Below are positions 33,226-42,471 of a DNA stretch of 64,000 bases, piece after piece. Numbering within the stretch: position 1 is the stretch's first letter; the number at the start of each line of letters is the position of its first letter. The notes beneath the pieces are model-generated. The model worked only from the letters and a program-made list of their open reading frames with translations, had not been told where the DNA came from and searched no databases. The stretch lies in the NCBI RefSeq assembly GCF_028561565.1, contig NZ_JAQQTE010000001.1, positions 1,081,570-1,145,569 on the forward strand. Direction: 5' to 3'. The DNA is from Gilvibacter sediminis (GTDB taxonomy: Bacteria; Bacteroidota; Bacteroidia; Flavobacteriales; Flavobacteriaceae). The translations under genes and the position numbers were made by a program.

Positions 33226-34459
33226 ATGCTTCCTAATAGCAGTTTGTTTGCTGCTTAGTTTTAGTGCTGTTTCTCAAAACAACACTGCTTCTCCTTATTC
33301 ATTTGGTGGAATTGGTTTGATCAAATTCCGCGGAACTGTTGATCTGGAATCTATGGGGGGCATGAGTGTGTTTTCTGATAGCATTCACACCAACGTAATG
33401 AATCCTGCGACTTACGCGAACCTGCGCTACACCAACTATTCCGTTGGAGGGCAGTTCAATAGCACGAACCTGGAGGAAGACGGTAACAAAGAAAAAACGC
33501 AGATCACTTCATTAGACTATGTGATCATTGGCGTGCCTATGGGTAAATTTGGAGCCAGTTTTGGACTCTATCCTTACAGTGCCGTAGGATACGATCTGGA
33601 AAATACTACGGACACCCAACTCAATAGGTTTACTGGAACGGGAGGACTGACCAAAGTTTACCTCGGTTTAGGTTATAATCTATTTGATGGCTTTAACGTG
33701 GGTGTTGAGGCGCAGTATAATTTTGGAAACATCAGAAATCAAGGCTTGTTCAACGATACAGGCATTCAGTTTGGAACCCAAGAGGTAAACCGATCTGATA
33801 TCTCTGGTTTGAACTTTGTGCTCGGCGCACATTATATAAAGGCCATTAACGAGAAGCTGGAATTACAAGCCAGCCTGACCTATACACCAAGTAGTGATCT
33901 AACGGTTTCTAACTTTAGAGAGATCGCAACAGTGCTAGTAACTGAAACCGGAGGTATTGGAGGTGCGGAGATCACTGAAGTAAGTGTTCAAGATTCCGAA
34001 ATTCAGTTCCCAAGCCGTTTGAGTTTTGGTGCAGGTGTTGGAGAAAAGAACAAATGGTTTGTGGGTGGTGAATACATCAGCCAAGGCACTGGAGTGCTCA
34101 ACAACAGAAGCTTTGACTTACCAAACATTACCTATCAAGATGCAACCAAGATTCGTCTGGGAGGATTTTACGTTCCTAAATACAATTCATTGACAAGTTA
34201 CTGGAGCCGAGTGACATACCGCGCTGGTGTTCGTTTTGAAGACACCGGTATCGTTGTGGCTGGAGAGGGCATTAATGAGTTTGGCATGTCTTTTGGATTA
34301 GGATTCCCAGTTGGACGACGCATTTCGAATATAAACCTCGGAGTAGAGCTTGGAAGACGCGGTACAACCGACTTCCAATTGGTTCAGGAAAATTTCGTAA
34401 ATGTGTTTATTAGCTTATCTTTGAACGATAAGTGGTTCATTAAGAGAAAATATGATTAA
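33218..34459 (+). CDS. Outer-membrane beta-barrel protein (FadL/OmpP1-like)
   Basis: About 413 residues from the ATG at 33218. A signal peptide ends 'SFSAVSQ'. 'NNTASPYSFGGIGLIKFRGT' and 'MNPATYANLRYTNYSVGGQF' are typical of Bacteroidota OmpP1/FadL-like or PorV-like barrels, and regular amphipathic strands continue to the end. It is conserved between coaX and a TPR protein in this phylum. Substrate unknown. Confidence 0.75.
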   Translation: MNRCFLIAVCLLLSFSAVSQNNTASPYSFGGIGLIKFRGTVDLESMGGMSVFSDSIHTNVMNPATYANLRYTNYSVGGQFNSTNLEEDGNKEKTQITSLDYVIIGVPMGKFGASFGLYPYSAVGYDLENTTDTQLNRFTGTGGLTKVYLGLGYNLFDGFNVGVEAQYNFGNIRNQGLFNDTGIQFGTQEVNRSDISGLNFVLGAHYIKAINEKLELQASLTYTPSSDLTVSNFREIATVLVTETGGIGGAEITEVSVQDSEIQFPSRLSFGAGVGEKNKWFVGGEYISQGTGVLNNRSFDLPNITYQDATKIRLGGFYVPKYNSLTSYWSRVTYRAGVRFEDTGIVVAGEGINEFGMSFGLGFPVGRRISNINLGVELGRRGTTDFQLVQENFVNVFISLSLNDKWFIKRKYD

Positions 34460-34478
34460 CCAGAGAAATAAAAGAGCG

Positions 34479-35849
34479 ATGAAAACTAGACTAACAGTAG
34501 CGTTAGTAGCGTTACTTACTATGAGTAGCTTGAGCGTAAACGCACAGCTAAGTGCAGAGGATTGCGCCACTACTGGATCTGTATTTTATGAAAGCGCAAA
34601 AGTAGGGAACTACGATGCCGCTTACGAGCCTTTTATGCAATTGCGTAAGGATTGTCCAAAATGGAGTTTGGCTCTTTACCAATTGGGTGAGAAGCTATTG
34701 AAAGATAGAATCAAAAAAGGAGTTAATAAGGCTGCAGATGTTGCTGACCTTATGAAGTTGTATGAAGAGCGTATGACGCATTTCCCATCTAAGACCAAGA
34801 AAGGTGACGTAATGGGAGATATCGCTCAGTTGAAGTACGACAATAAAATGGGAACTACTATGGAGCAGTTCAAAGCCTTTGATATGGCAGAGAAGACTGA
34901 CTCTAAGAACTTCACCAGTCCAAAGCAATTATACATCTACTTCAATTTGGCAACTGAGCTTGTTGATAAGAATGAAATGCCTTTGGAAGACTACTTTGAG
35001 CTTTACGATCTATTGATCTCAAAGATTGAAGGTAAGGAAAGTGATATGGCAAAGATCATCTCTACTTTAGGAGAGAAAGAAGAAGCCGGTACTATTACTT
35101 CTAAAGAGTCTAAGAAACTAAAAGCTGCTAGCAAGAACTCAGAAAGCTACGGAAAGATCAAGGGATCTATCAACACTTTGTTGGGTCAGCGTGCAGATTG
35201 TGAGAACTTGGTTCCACTATATGAAAAGCAATTTGAAGAGCGTAAAGGAGACATCAAGTGGGTACGCGTTGCTGCAGGTCGTTTGAGTGCTAAAGACTGT
35301 AACGATGGAGATATTTTCTTCCGATTGGTGCAGCAACTGCACAACCTAGAGCCTTCTGCTAAGTCTGCATTTTACTTAGGTAAATTGGCAGAGAAAGACG
35401 GAAACAGTACGCAAGCTTTAGAATACTACAACCAGTCTGCTGAGTTGGAAACCAACCCAAGCGATCAGGCTAAAGTATACTATCAGATCGCAGAGAACTT
35501 CCGGAAGAAAGGAAGCTTTGGTAAAGCTAGAACTTACTACAACAAGGCCCTTGAGGTGAAGCCATCTATGGGAATCTGCTACTTGCGCATCGCTAAGATG
35601 TACGCAGACAGTGCTAACAACTGTGGTACTGATGTATTCTCTAAGCGTGCTGTATACTGGAAGGCTGCCGATATGGCTCGTAAAGCCGGACGTGTAGACG
35701 GTTCATTGGCTGGAACAGCCAACGCTACTGCATCTTCTTACCAAGGACGTGCACCGAGCAAGCAAGACATTTTCACCAGCGGACGTGCAGGAGAGACCAT
35801 CTCTTTTGGATGTTGGATGGGAGGATCAGTGAAAGTTCCTAGTCTATAA
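34479..35849 (+). CDS. Secreted tetratricopeptide-repeat protein
   Basis: About 456 residues from the ATG at 34479, giving a signal peptide ending 'SVNAQ'; the frame is open from 34452. Two or three TPR motifs are visible near residues 310-395 ('AFYLGKLAEKDGNSTQALEY', 'VYYQIAENFRKKGSFGKART'). Lysine-rich helical middle part. Probably a periplasmic scaffold for envelope assembly, between an OMP gene and lptC. Confidence 0.78.
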   Translation: MKTRLTVALVALLTMSSLSVNAQLSAEDCATTGSVFYESAKVGNYDAAYEPFMQLRKDCPKWSLALYQLGEKLLKDRIKKGVNKAADVADLMKLYEERMTHFPSKTKKGDVMGDIAQLKYDNKMGTTMEQFKAFDMAEKTDSKNFTSPKQLYIYFNLATELVDKNEMPLEDYFELYDLLISKIEGKESDMAKIISTLGEKEEAGTITSKESKKLKAASKNSESYGKIKGSINTLLGQRADCENLVPLYEKQFEERKGDIKWVRVAAGRLSAKDCNDGDIFFRLVQQLHNLEPSAKSAFYLGKLAEKDGNSTQALEYYNQSAELETNPSDQAKVYYQIAENFRKKGSFGKARTYYNKALEVKPSMGICYLRIAKMYADSANNCGTDVFSKRAVYWKAADMARKAGRVDGSLAGTANATASSYQGRAPSKQDIFTSGRAGETISFGCWMGGSVKVPSL

Positions 35850-35851
35850 GG

Positions 35852-36430
35852 ATGTCATTGACAAATAAAAACTTAAGAGGCGTGATCGCAGTGTTAGCTG
35901 TGATCGCGCTTTTTTCATGTCAGGAAGACTTCGACAAGGTCAGAAACATCAATCTGGCCAGCGAGGATCCTGTAGGCATTGGTGAGAACGCCAATGCCAT
36001 CCACACCGATTCTGGAAAGGTGGTGGCCAATCTTTTGGCTCCCAAATTGCTAGACTACAGCAATCGAAAATTCTCCTACTCTGAATTTCCAGATGGAGTG
36101 ACCGTCTACTTTTATGAAGACGATAAAAAGAGTACCATTACTGCAGATTACGCCATTCGATACGATCAAACCGGTTTGGTGGATATGCGCGGCAATGTGG
36201 TGTTGATCACTTCAGACAGCACCCAACTTTTGGCAGATCAGGTCTATTGGGATCAGAATGACAGTTGGATCTTTTCCGATCAGCCTTACCGAATTAAATT
36301 CAACGACGGTTCCTACAACGACGGAAGCAGTTTTGATTCTAACAAAGATTTCACGACCTTTCTGTCACGTAAGAACACTGGCGTACAACTCATAGAAAAC
36401 GAAAATCCTCCAGAAGACGATGGGATCTAA
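35852..36430 (+). CDS. lptC: LPS export ABC transporter periplasmic protein LptC
   Basis: A 192-residue lipoprotein-like protein (lipobox 'ALFSC') with the LptC/OstA-like beta-jellyroll: 'NRKFSYSEFPDGVTVYFYED', 'ITADYAIRYDQTGLVDMRGN', 'LLADQVYWDQND'. LptC bridges LptB2FG and LptA in LPS transport. It starts 2 bp after the TPR stop and overlaps the next small gene by 11 bp. Confidence 0.85.
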   Translation: MSLTNKNLRGVIAVLAVIALFSCQEDFDKVRNINLASEDPVGIGENANAIHTDSGKVVANLLAPKLLDYSNRKFSYSEFPDGVTVYFYEDDKKSTITADYAIRYDQTGLVDMRGNVVLITSDSTQLLADQVYWDQNDSWIFSDQPYRIKFNDGSYNDGSSFDSNKDFTTFLSRKNTGVQLIENENPPEDDGI

Positions 36431-36620
36431 AATCTTTCAACTTTTTGAATACGTGTATTTGGCTATGGCTGCCTTTTCAATTTACTTGGTAGTTATCAAC
36501 TGGGAAGTAGACCGAGGTCGCGCGTACATGTTCGGGATGTTTGCTGTTGTCGCGGTGTTTATGTTCTTCTTCAGACGCAAGTTCAGGCGTAAGATGGAAG
36601 ACCACAAGCGCAACCAATAA
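36420..36620 (+). CDS. Small membrane protein in the lptC operon
   Basis: A 66-residue protein with two hydrophobic segments (about 8-24 and 37-52) and a very basic tail ('FRRKFRRKMEDHKRN'). Its start lies within lptC and its stop shares a base with the next ATG (TAATG), so it is real by coupling. No function known. Confidence 0.72.
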   Translation: MGSKIFQLFEYVYLAMAAFSIYLVVINWEVDRGRAYMFGMFAVVAVFMFFFRRKFRRKMEDHKRNQ

Positions 36621-37873
36621 TGGAGATCACACTGCTCATTATTCTTGTTTCGATCTTGCTATCTGCATTCTTCTCAGGAATGGAGATCGCCTATATTTCA
36701 TCGAACAAAATCCACATAGAGATAGAAAAGAAGCAGAACGACTTTATGGCCGGACTGCTCAAAAGAATCACCAAAAGACCCTCTAAATTCATTGCGACCA
36801 TGCTGGTGGGCAACAATATTGCCTTGGTGGTCTATGGATTCTATATGGGAGATCTCTTGGTAGAACTGGTCCCCATTGAAGGGCCAGGGAAACTGCTTTT
36901 ACACACCCTGATCTCAACAATCGTGATTTTGATCACTGCGGAGTTTTTGCCCAAAGTATTCTTCCAAGTCTATGCCAATACCTTTGTAAAGCTCTTTGCG
37001 CTACCCGCATATATTTTCTATTTGCTCTTCTCGGTTATTTCTGAGTTTGTGATCTGGATCTCAGACTTGGTGTTGAAGTATATTTTTAGAACAGAGGGCG
37101 ATGCGGTTCAGATGAGTTTTTCCAAAACAGAGCTGGGTAATTATATCTCGGAGCAAATGGAGATCGTCAATGAGGATGATGACATCGATACGGAGATTCA
37201 GATCTTTCAAAATGCGCTAGAATTCTCTGAAGTAAAATCTAGAGAGGTCATGGTGCCGCGTACAGAAATTGAGGCGGTAGATATCTCGACCTCCACCGAA
37301 GATCTCACAGAGACCTTTGTAAATACAGGTTATTCCAAGATATTGATCTATAAAGAGAATATTGACAATATTGTGGGCTACGTCCACTCTTTTGATCTGT
37401 TCAAAAAGCCACAGAACATCAAAAAAGTATTGATGCCGGTAATCTTTGTGCCAGAGACCATGTTGGTCAAAGACGTCTTGAACATTTTGACCAAAAAGCG
37501 TAAAAGTATTGCAGTGGTCTTGGATGAATATGGCGGAACTTCTGGGATGATGACCGTTGAAGATATTGTTGAAGAGCTCTTTGGAGAGATCCAAGATGAG
37601 CATGACAGCGATGATCTCCACGAGGAAGTTCTGGCAGAGGGTCACTACAAATTCTCTGCCCGTTTGGAAGTGGATTACATCAACGAAACTCACAAAATTG
37701 GACTGCCAGAACACGACGATTTTGAAACCCTGGGCGGAATGATCGTTTACTACACAGAAGGGATTCCACAGCAGGGAGACAGCCTGCGCATTGAGCAATT
37801 CCAAGTAGACATCCTAGAGGTGTCTAACACCAAAATTGAATTGGTCGAAATAAAACTCTTAGAGGAAGACTGA
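36620..37873 (+). CDS. CNNM/CorC-type hemolysin-family transporter with CBS domains
   Basis: A 417-residue protein: N-terminal DUF21 membrane domain (about 1-190, with 'ISSNKIHIEIEKKQ' and 'MLVGNNIALVVYG'), a CBS pair ('MVPRTEIEAVDI', 'VLDEYGGTSGMMTVEDIVEE') and a C-terminal CorC/HlyC transporter-associated domain. The family exports Mg2+/Co2+ or senses nucleotides. In gliding Bacteroidota a paralogue is called GldE, but gldD is not adjacent here. Confidence 0.85.
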   Translation: MEITLLIILVSILLSAFFSGMEIAYISSNKIHIEIEKKQNDFMAGLLKRITKRPSKFIATMLVGNNIALVVYGFYMGDLLVELVPIEGPGKLLLHTLISTIVILITAEFLPKVFFQVYANTFVKLFALPAYIFYLLFSVISEFVIWISDLVLKYIFRTEGDAVQMSFSKTELGNYISEQMEIVNEDDDIDTEIQIFQNALEFSEVKSREVMVPRTEIEAVDISTSTEDLTETFVNTGYSKILIYKENIDNIVGYVHSFDLFKKPQNIKKVLMPVIFVPETMLVKDVLNILTKKRKSIAVVLDEYGGTSGMMTVEDIVEELFGEIQDEHDSDDLHEEVLAEGHYKFSARLEVDYINETHKIGLPEHDDFETLGGMIVYYTEGIPQQGDSLRIEQFQVDILEVSNTKIELVEIKLLEED

Positions 37874-37934
37874 TTTTTGGTCAAAAAGCCGTGAATTTTA
37901 GGGATTCAAGCTTTTATTAATCCATCAAAAACAG

Positions 37935-37942
37935 TACTTTCG
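37935..37942 (+). promoter_or_regulatory. Candidate -7 box of ppiD
   Basis: TACTTTCG, one change from TAnnTTTG, 23 bp before the ATG at 37966. No clear -33 box. Confidence 0.3.
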
Positions 37943-37965
37943 CACCCTATAAATTTTCGAGTAAA

Positions 37966-40047
37966 ATGGCAATTTTAAATAGTATTCGCAAACGAGGTAT
38001 CTTTTTGATCATCATCATCGCAATGGCCTTGTTTGCATTTGTGATCTCTGGTATCATTGATAACGGCGGCCTTAAGGGCGGAACAGTTAGCAATAGTGTA
38101 GCCACTGTAAACGGTACAGACATTGACCGTGTGGCATTCAATAACTTGGTTGAAGCTCAGTCTAGACAATACGGTGGAGCGGCTAGTCAATCACAGGTTC
38201 GCAATATCGTTTGGGAACAACAGGTTCGCAAAGCGATCATCGAAGGGAAATTAGAAGATCTGGGATTCACTGCAGAATCTAACTTCACAAAGAAAGCCCT
38301 TACTGATGCCTTCCAAAACCAACCGGACTTCTTCAATGAAGCAGGAGTATTTGACTACGCCAAATTGGAAGAATACATCAGATTCCAACAAGAAAACGAC
38401 GTTACTTACGCCAACTGGCTAGCTCAAGAGAACCAAATCGTTTCTCAAGCCATGGAGCAAGCTTACTTCAGTATGGTACAGGGAGCTGCTTCTCCTTCTA
38501 CTATTGATGGTAAGTGGGAGTATCACTTAGAGAATGACAAAGTGGACATTCAATACGTACAAGTGCCTTACAGCAGCATTCCAGATGATCAAGCTGTGAT
38601 CACTGATGCGGAGATCGAGGCGTATATGCGTGATCACCAAGAGCGCTTTACTGTTGACCCACGTGTGGATATTCAATATGTATTGTTCGCAGGAAACGCT
38701 TCTGCCGCTGATGAATTGGCTACTACAGAAGAAGTAAATCAATTGGTAAACGATACGATCAACGGTTTAGCCATTACCGAAGATGTTGAGGCCTTGGTTA
38801 ACGCCAACTCAGAAGTGCCTTACCAAGACCGATTCTTATTCAAGAATCAGGTGCCTTCTACTATCGCTGATTCAATCTTCGCGAGAGAAGCTGGATCTGT
38901 TTACGGTCCTTACAAGGAGCGTGGAAACGTAATGGCAACTCGTATTGTTGAAAGACGTACCCTTCCAGACTCTGTAAAGGCTCGTCACATCTTGATTCCA
39001 ATCGGAAGCAATCCAACAGACAATATTGTACGTGATGAGGCTCAGGCTAAAACCACTGCAGACAGCTTAATGACCATTTTGAAAAGCGACCTTTCTCGTT
39101 TTGAGGAGTTCGTGACAGCATATAGTTCAGACCAAGGATCTATCGAGCGCGGTGGATTGTACGACTGGTACCCATACAACCGTATGGTTCCTGCCTTCCG
39201 TGATTTTACTTTTGAAGAGGAAGTAGGAGCACTAGGTGTTGTTAAGTCTGACTTTGGATTCCACATCATTGAGGTGTTGGATCAGAAAAACCCACAAGAG
39301 GCTGTTAAGTTGGCAACCATTGCCAAGCCATTACGCGCCTCACAAGAGACTATTAACAACCTCTTCTCAGACGCTACCAACTTTGAGTTGGCTGCGCGTA
39401 AAGGAGATTTTGCAGCCGTTGCTCAAGAAAGCGTTTACGGAGTACGTCCGGTAAATGCTGTTGGACAATTGGATGAGAATATTACCGGTCTTGGTCCTCA
39501 GCGAACTTTGGTGAACTGGGCCTTTAATGAAGAAACTGCCGTTGGAGACATCAAGCGTTTTGACGTAGGTGATGGATTCGCAGTAGTGCAATTGGTTCGT
39601 AGAAATCTAGAAGAAGCGCTAATGAGTAATGCAGAAGGATCTGCAATTGTAACCCCTATCCTTCGCGCTCAGAAAAAAGCGAAGATGATTCGCGAGCAGT
39701 TGAGTGGATCTACCTTAGAGGAGATCGCACAAAGCCAATCACAGACTGTTCAGTCTGCGCAGGCGATCAACAGAAAATCTCCAACAATTGCTGGAGCCGG
39801 AACAGAACCTAAAGTTGTAGGTGCTGCTTTTGGATTGAAGCCAGGAGAAGTTTCTGGACCTATTGATGGAAAGACAGGAGTATTCGTGGTACGTCTTACG
39901 GCCAAGAATGTAGCTCCAGACCTAGAAGATTACAGTGCATTTGTAACTCGCGCTCGTCAGGCGCAAGGGACTCAAGCTGCTTTGAATGCGTATAACGCGC
40001 TGAAGAAAGCCGCTGACATTGAAGATAACCGCGCGACTTTTTATTAA
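37966..40047 (+). CDS. ppiD: Membrane-anchored peptidylprolyl isomerase (PpiD/SurA type)
   Basis: A 693-residue protein. One N-terminal transmembrane helix ('IFLIIIIAMALFAFVISGII'), a SurA-N-like helical domain, a parvulin PPIC domain around 345-450 ('VKARHILIPIGS' ... 'SDFGFHIIEVLD') and a second partial parvulin-like region at the C-terminus. It chaperones outer-membrane proteins in the periplasm. Ends at a strong terminator (40071-40100). Confidence 0.87.
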   Translation: MAILNSIRKRGIFLIIIIAMALFAFVISGIIDNGGLKGGTVSNSVATVNGTDIDRVAFNNLVEAQSRQYGGAASQSQVRNIVWEQQVRKAIIEGKLEDLGFTAESNFTKKALTDAFQNQPDFFNEAGVFDYAKLEEYIRFQQENDVTYANWLAQENQIVSQAMEQAYFSMVQGAASPSTIDGKWEYHLENDKVDIQYVQVPYSSIPDDQAVITDAEIEAYMRDHQERFTVDPRVDIQYVLFAGNASAADELATTEEVNQLVNDTINGLAITEDVEALVNANSEVPYQDRFLFKNQVPSTIADSIFAREAGSVYGPYKERGNVMATRIVERRTLPDSVKARHILIPIGSNPTDNIVRDEAQAKTTADSLMTILKSDLSRFEEFVTAYSSDQGSIERGGLYDWYPYNRMVPAFRDFTFEEEVGALGVVKSDFGFHIIEVLDQKNPQEAVKLATIAKPLRASQETINNLFSDATNFELAARKGDFAAVAQESVYGVRPVNAVGQLDENITGLGPQRTLVNWAFNEETAVGDIKRFDVGDGFAVVQLVRRNLEEALMSNAEGSAIVTPILRAQKKAKMIREQLSGSTLEEIAQSQSQTVQSAQAINRKSPTIAGAGTEPKVVGAAFGLKPGEVSGPIDGKTGVFVVRLTAKNVAPDLEDYSAFVTRARQAQGTQAALNAYNALKKAADIEDNRATFY

Positions 40048-40070
40048 GTCGAATACTTTTAAGACGAGAG

Positions 40071-40100
40071 ACCCTGAAGCTTTAGCTTCGGGGTTTTTTT
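40071..40100 (+). terminator. Intrinsic terminator after ppiD
   Basis: Stem ACCC(T)GAAGC / GCTTCGGGGT with a TTTA loop and a seven-T run. The last codons of the convergent GHMP kinase gene lie inside this hairpin. Confidence 0.8.
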
Positions 40101-41005
40101 ATGAGCATATCCCAAAATGGGATCACCGTATTGAAGCCTTTGGATTTGAAGTAGTCCGGACTCTTCTCATTGCCACTCACCATAACAAAATCTCCGCCCC
40201 AGGCTCCTAAGCTTTTAATGACTCCGTCTTGATAATCCGGGAAAAGAGTGGTCTGTATTCTTAGCTGATCGATCACTCGGGCAATGATGGATTCGTGTTC
40301 GTTTAAAAGGCGATCAAATTCATTCTTGGTAGTTGTTTTGATCAATGCTTCGGTGATGTGGTCAAGGGTGCTAAAAACGCCTGGATCAGGCATATTTTGG
40401 CTTCTGTAGCGTTGAATGCCCAGTTTGCTATCCATCTTTTGGTTGAGATGAACAAAGTAGAGCTGATCTGCAAAAGGCCAATCAATAGCCACAGGGGTTA
40501 TTGTTCTACTGTTGTCAGGATTCTTTCTATAACTGATTGGGCCATCGCTAAACGCGCAAGCAATGTCATATCCACTGCCGCCAAATCCCAGATCCAGCAA
40601 CTCAAAAGGGTTCACAGCCGCCCACTGCGCCAAATTATTGATAAGGGTAGAGGAGCTCCCTAAACCCCAATCCCGCGGAAATTCCAAATGTGTTTGCACC
40701 TCTTTACCTGCTAATTGTTCTTTGAAATCAGGATTCAAACGAACACAGCTCAACAGCAATTTTCGGAGCTTTTCTTCAACGGGATCGGTAGCGGTTTGGT
40801 CCAAACGGTCCACGTCAATATCAGCAGTAAACCAAAGATTTCCATCCTTATTGAAACTCTTCCAATGGAGTTGCTTATTCGAGTTGTCCTTTATTTGCAA
40901 ACGCTGTCCATAAGCACTGGGTACAGCTAAGGCTAAAGCTCCGTCAAGTACCATATACTCGCCAGTAAGGAGCAGTTTGCCGTTGCTGTGAAAGGAGCTT
41001 TGCAT
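40082..41005 (-). CDS. GYDIA-family GHMP kinase
   Basis: A 307-residue GHMP-fold kinase with 'GKLLLTGEYMVLDGALALAV' at the N-terminus, 'DWGLGSSSTLINNLA' (ATP loop) and 'GGSGYDIACAFSDG', the signature naming the group. It lies 2 bp after the HMG-CoA reductase, so a mevalonate or phosphomevalonate kinase role in isoprenoid synthesis is likely. Its C-terminal 'KKPRS' is encoded by the ppiD terminator hairpin read on the other strand. Confidence 0.85.
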   Translation of the reverse strand: MQSSFHSNGKLLLTGEYMVLDGALALAVPSAYGQRLQIKDNSNKQLHWKSFNKDGNLWFTADIDVDRLDQTATDPVEEKLRKLLLSCVRLNPDFKEQLAGKEVQTHLEFPRDWGLGSSSTLINNLAQWAAVNPFELLDLGFGGSGYDIACAFSDGPISYRKNPDNSRTITPVAIDWPFADQLYFVHLNQKMDSKLGIQRYRSQNMPDPGVFSTLDHITEALIKTTTKNEFDRLLNEHESIIARVIDQLRIQTTLFPDYQDGVIKSLGAWGGDFVMVSGNEKSPDYFKSKGFNTVIPFWDMLIKKPRS

Positions 41006-41007
41006 CT

Positions 41008-42318
41008 TTAGGGTCTAAGGCTTTCTAAAAAGGCTACAGCTGCGGCATGACTCACCGTATTGGCTTTAAAGTGTTCTACAGCTGCTTCTTTCTCTTGAGG
41101 TGTTGCTTCAAGCTGATTGAGAATATTCATCAAATGCATTTTCATATGCCCTTTTTGAATACCTGTTGTGGTGAGTGATCGCAAAGCGGCAAAGTTCTGG
41201 GCTAAGCCAGCCACGGCCATGATTTGCATGAGTTCTTTAGCGCCTGGGTTGCCGAGCATTTCAAAACATAAACGCACCAAGGGATGCAATTTGGTCAAGC
41301 CTCCAACGGTGCCAATGGCCAGGGGAATCTCGATCCAAAAGTGGAAGTTGTCATCTTCAATCTTAGCATGCGTCAAACTTCCGTAATGTCCATTTTTACT
41401 CGCGTAAGCGTGAACTCCAGCTTCAACAGCTCTAAAGTCGTTTCCGGTGGCTAACACCACGGCATCAATACCGTTCATAATTCCTTTATTGTGAGTCACC
41501 GCTCTGCGGACCTCTGTTTGCGCTATTTGAACAGCGCGTACAAATTTAGTAGCAAACTCTTGTCCGCTCATACCGGCTTGCGCTAGTTGGTCTAACGGAC
41601 AACTCACTTCTGCTTTCACAATACACTCTGGCACGTAGTTGGACAGTATACTCATCACCACTTCCAAGCGGTCTTGTTCTAAAATAAGGTCAGAATTGCT
41701 AGCTTCTCGCAATAAAGAAGTAGCGAACTGCTCCAAGCAACTGTTGATGAAGTTGGCCCCCATGGCGTCCAAAGTCTCAAAAGTGGCATGTAATTGATAG
41801 TATCCATCGAGTTCAGCGGTCTTGTCGCGCAATTCTAAGCTGATGATACCACCACCTCTTTTTCGCATATTGGCAGTGATCTGCTCACAATCTTTCAGCA
41901 ATGTAGGTTTGACCTGTTCAAAGAATTGCTGCAAACGCTTGGCATCGCCATAAAAGTTCAAATGAACCTGACCGTTCTTCAAAGTAGAGATGATACTCGC
42001 TTTAAATCCGCCTTTGTCTAACCAAAATTTAGCCGCATTACTCGCCGCAGCCACTACCGAGCTTTCTTCTATGGCCATTGGAATGGCATAGAGTTTGTCG
42101 TTAATGGAAAAGTTGGGCGCAATGCCTAAAGGTAAGTAGTAGTTGGTCAGGGTGTTCTCTATGAACTCGTCGTGAAGCTGCTGCAGCTTGGTATCTGAAT
42201 TCCAATACTGCTCTAAAACAGCGATTCCAGCTTGAGGATCATTAAAATAGTTTTCAGCCAACCAGCTGATTTTTTGACTTTTGCTCAACTTGGAAAAGCC
42301 AGAAATTGGAGTACTCAT
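41008..42318 (-). CDS. Class II hydroxymethylglutaryl-CoA reductase
   Basis: About 436 residues from the ATG at 42318 (the frame is open to 42342). Family motifs: 'IPMAIEESSVVAAASNAAKF' (substrate-side Glu), 'DAMGANFINSC' , 'THNKGIMNGIDAVVLATGND' (catalytic Lys/Asp region) and 'GTVGGLTKLHP'. It converts HMG-CoA and mevalonate; despite the 'degradative' class name it probably serves the biosynthetic mevalonate pathway, with the GHMP kinase downstream. Confidence 0.88.
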   Translation of the reverse strand: MSTPISGFSKLSKSQKISWLAENYFNDPQAGIAVLEQYWNSDTKLQQLHDEFIENTLTNYYLPLGIAPNFSINDKLYAIPMAIEESSVVAAASNAAKFWLDKGGFKASIISTLKNGQVHLNFYGDAKRLQQFFEQVKPTLLKDCEQITANMRKRGGGIISLELRDKTAELDGYYQLHATFETLDAMGANFINSCLEQFATSLLREASNSDLILEQDRLEVVMSILSNYVPECIVKAEVSCPLDQLAQAGMSGQEFATKFVRAVQIAQTEVRRAVTHNKGIMNGIDAVVLATGNDFRAVEAGVHAYASKNGHYGSLTHAKIEDDNFHFWIEIPLAIGTVGGLTKLHPLVRLCFEMLGNPGAKELMQIMAVAGLAQNFAALRSLTTTGIQKGHMKMHLMNILNQLEATPQEKEAAVEHFKANTVSHAAAVAFLESLRP

Positions 42319-42471
42319 ATGTGCGAAATAAATCCACTGCAAATATACTATTTTGAAAATGGAGGACTCTTAGAAAATTAGCGTGTTTTCTGCGTATTTA
42401 ACACCAAAACAGCCCCTTTTTTGATGAATTTTTAGTAAACTTGGCCTTACAATTTTTTAACTCTTTAGACT

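Noticed and set aside
37217-37804. 195-residue minus-strand frame inside the CNNM transporter gene
   Set aside because: Fully antisense to a well-supported gene with CBS and CorC motifs; it is a shadow frame.
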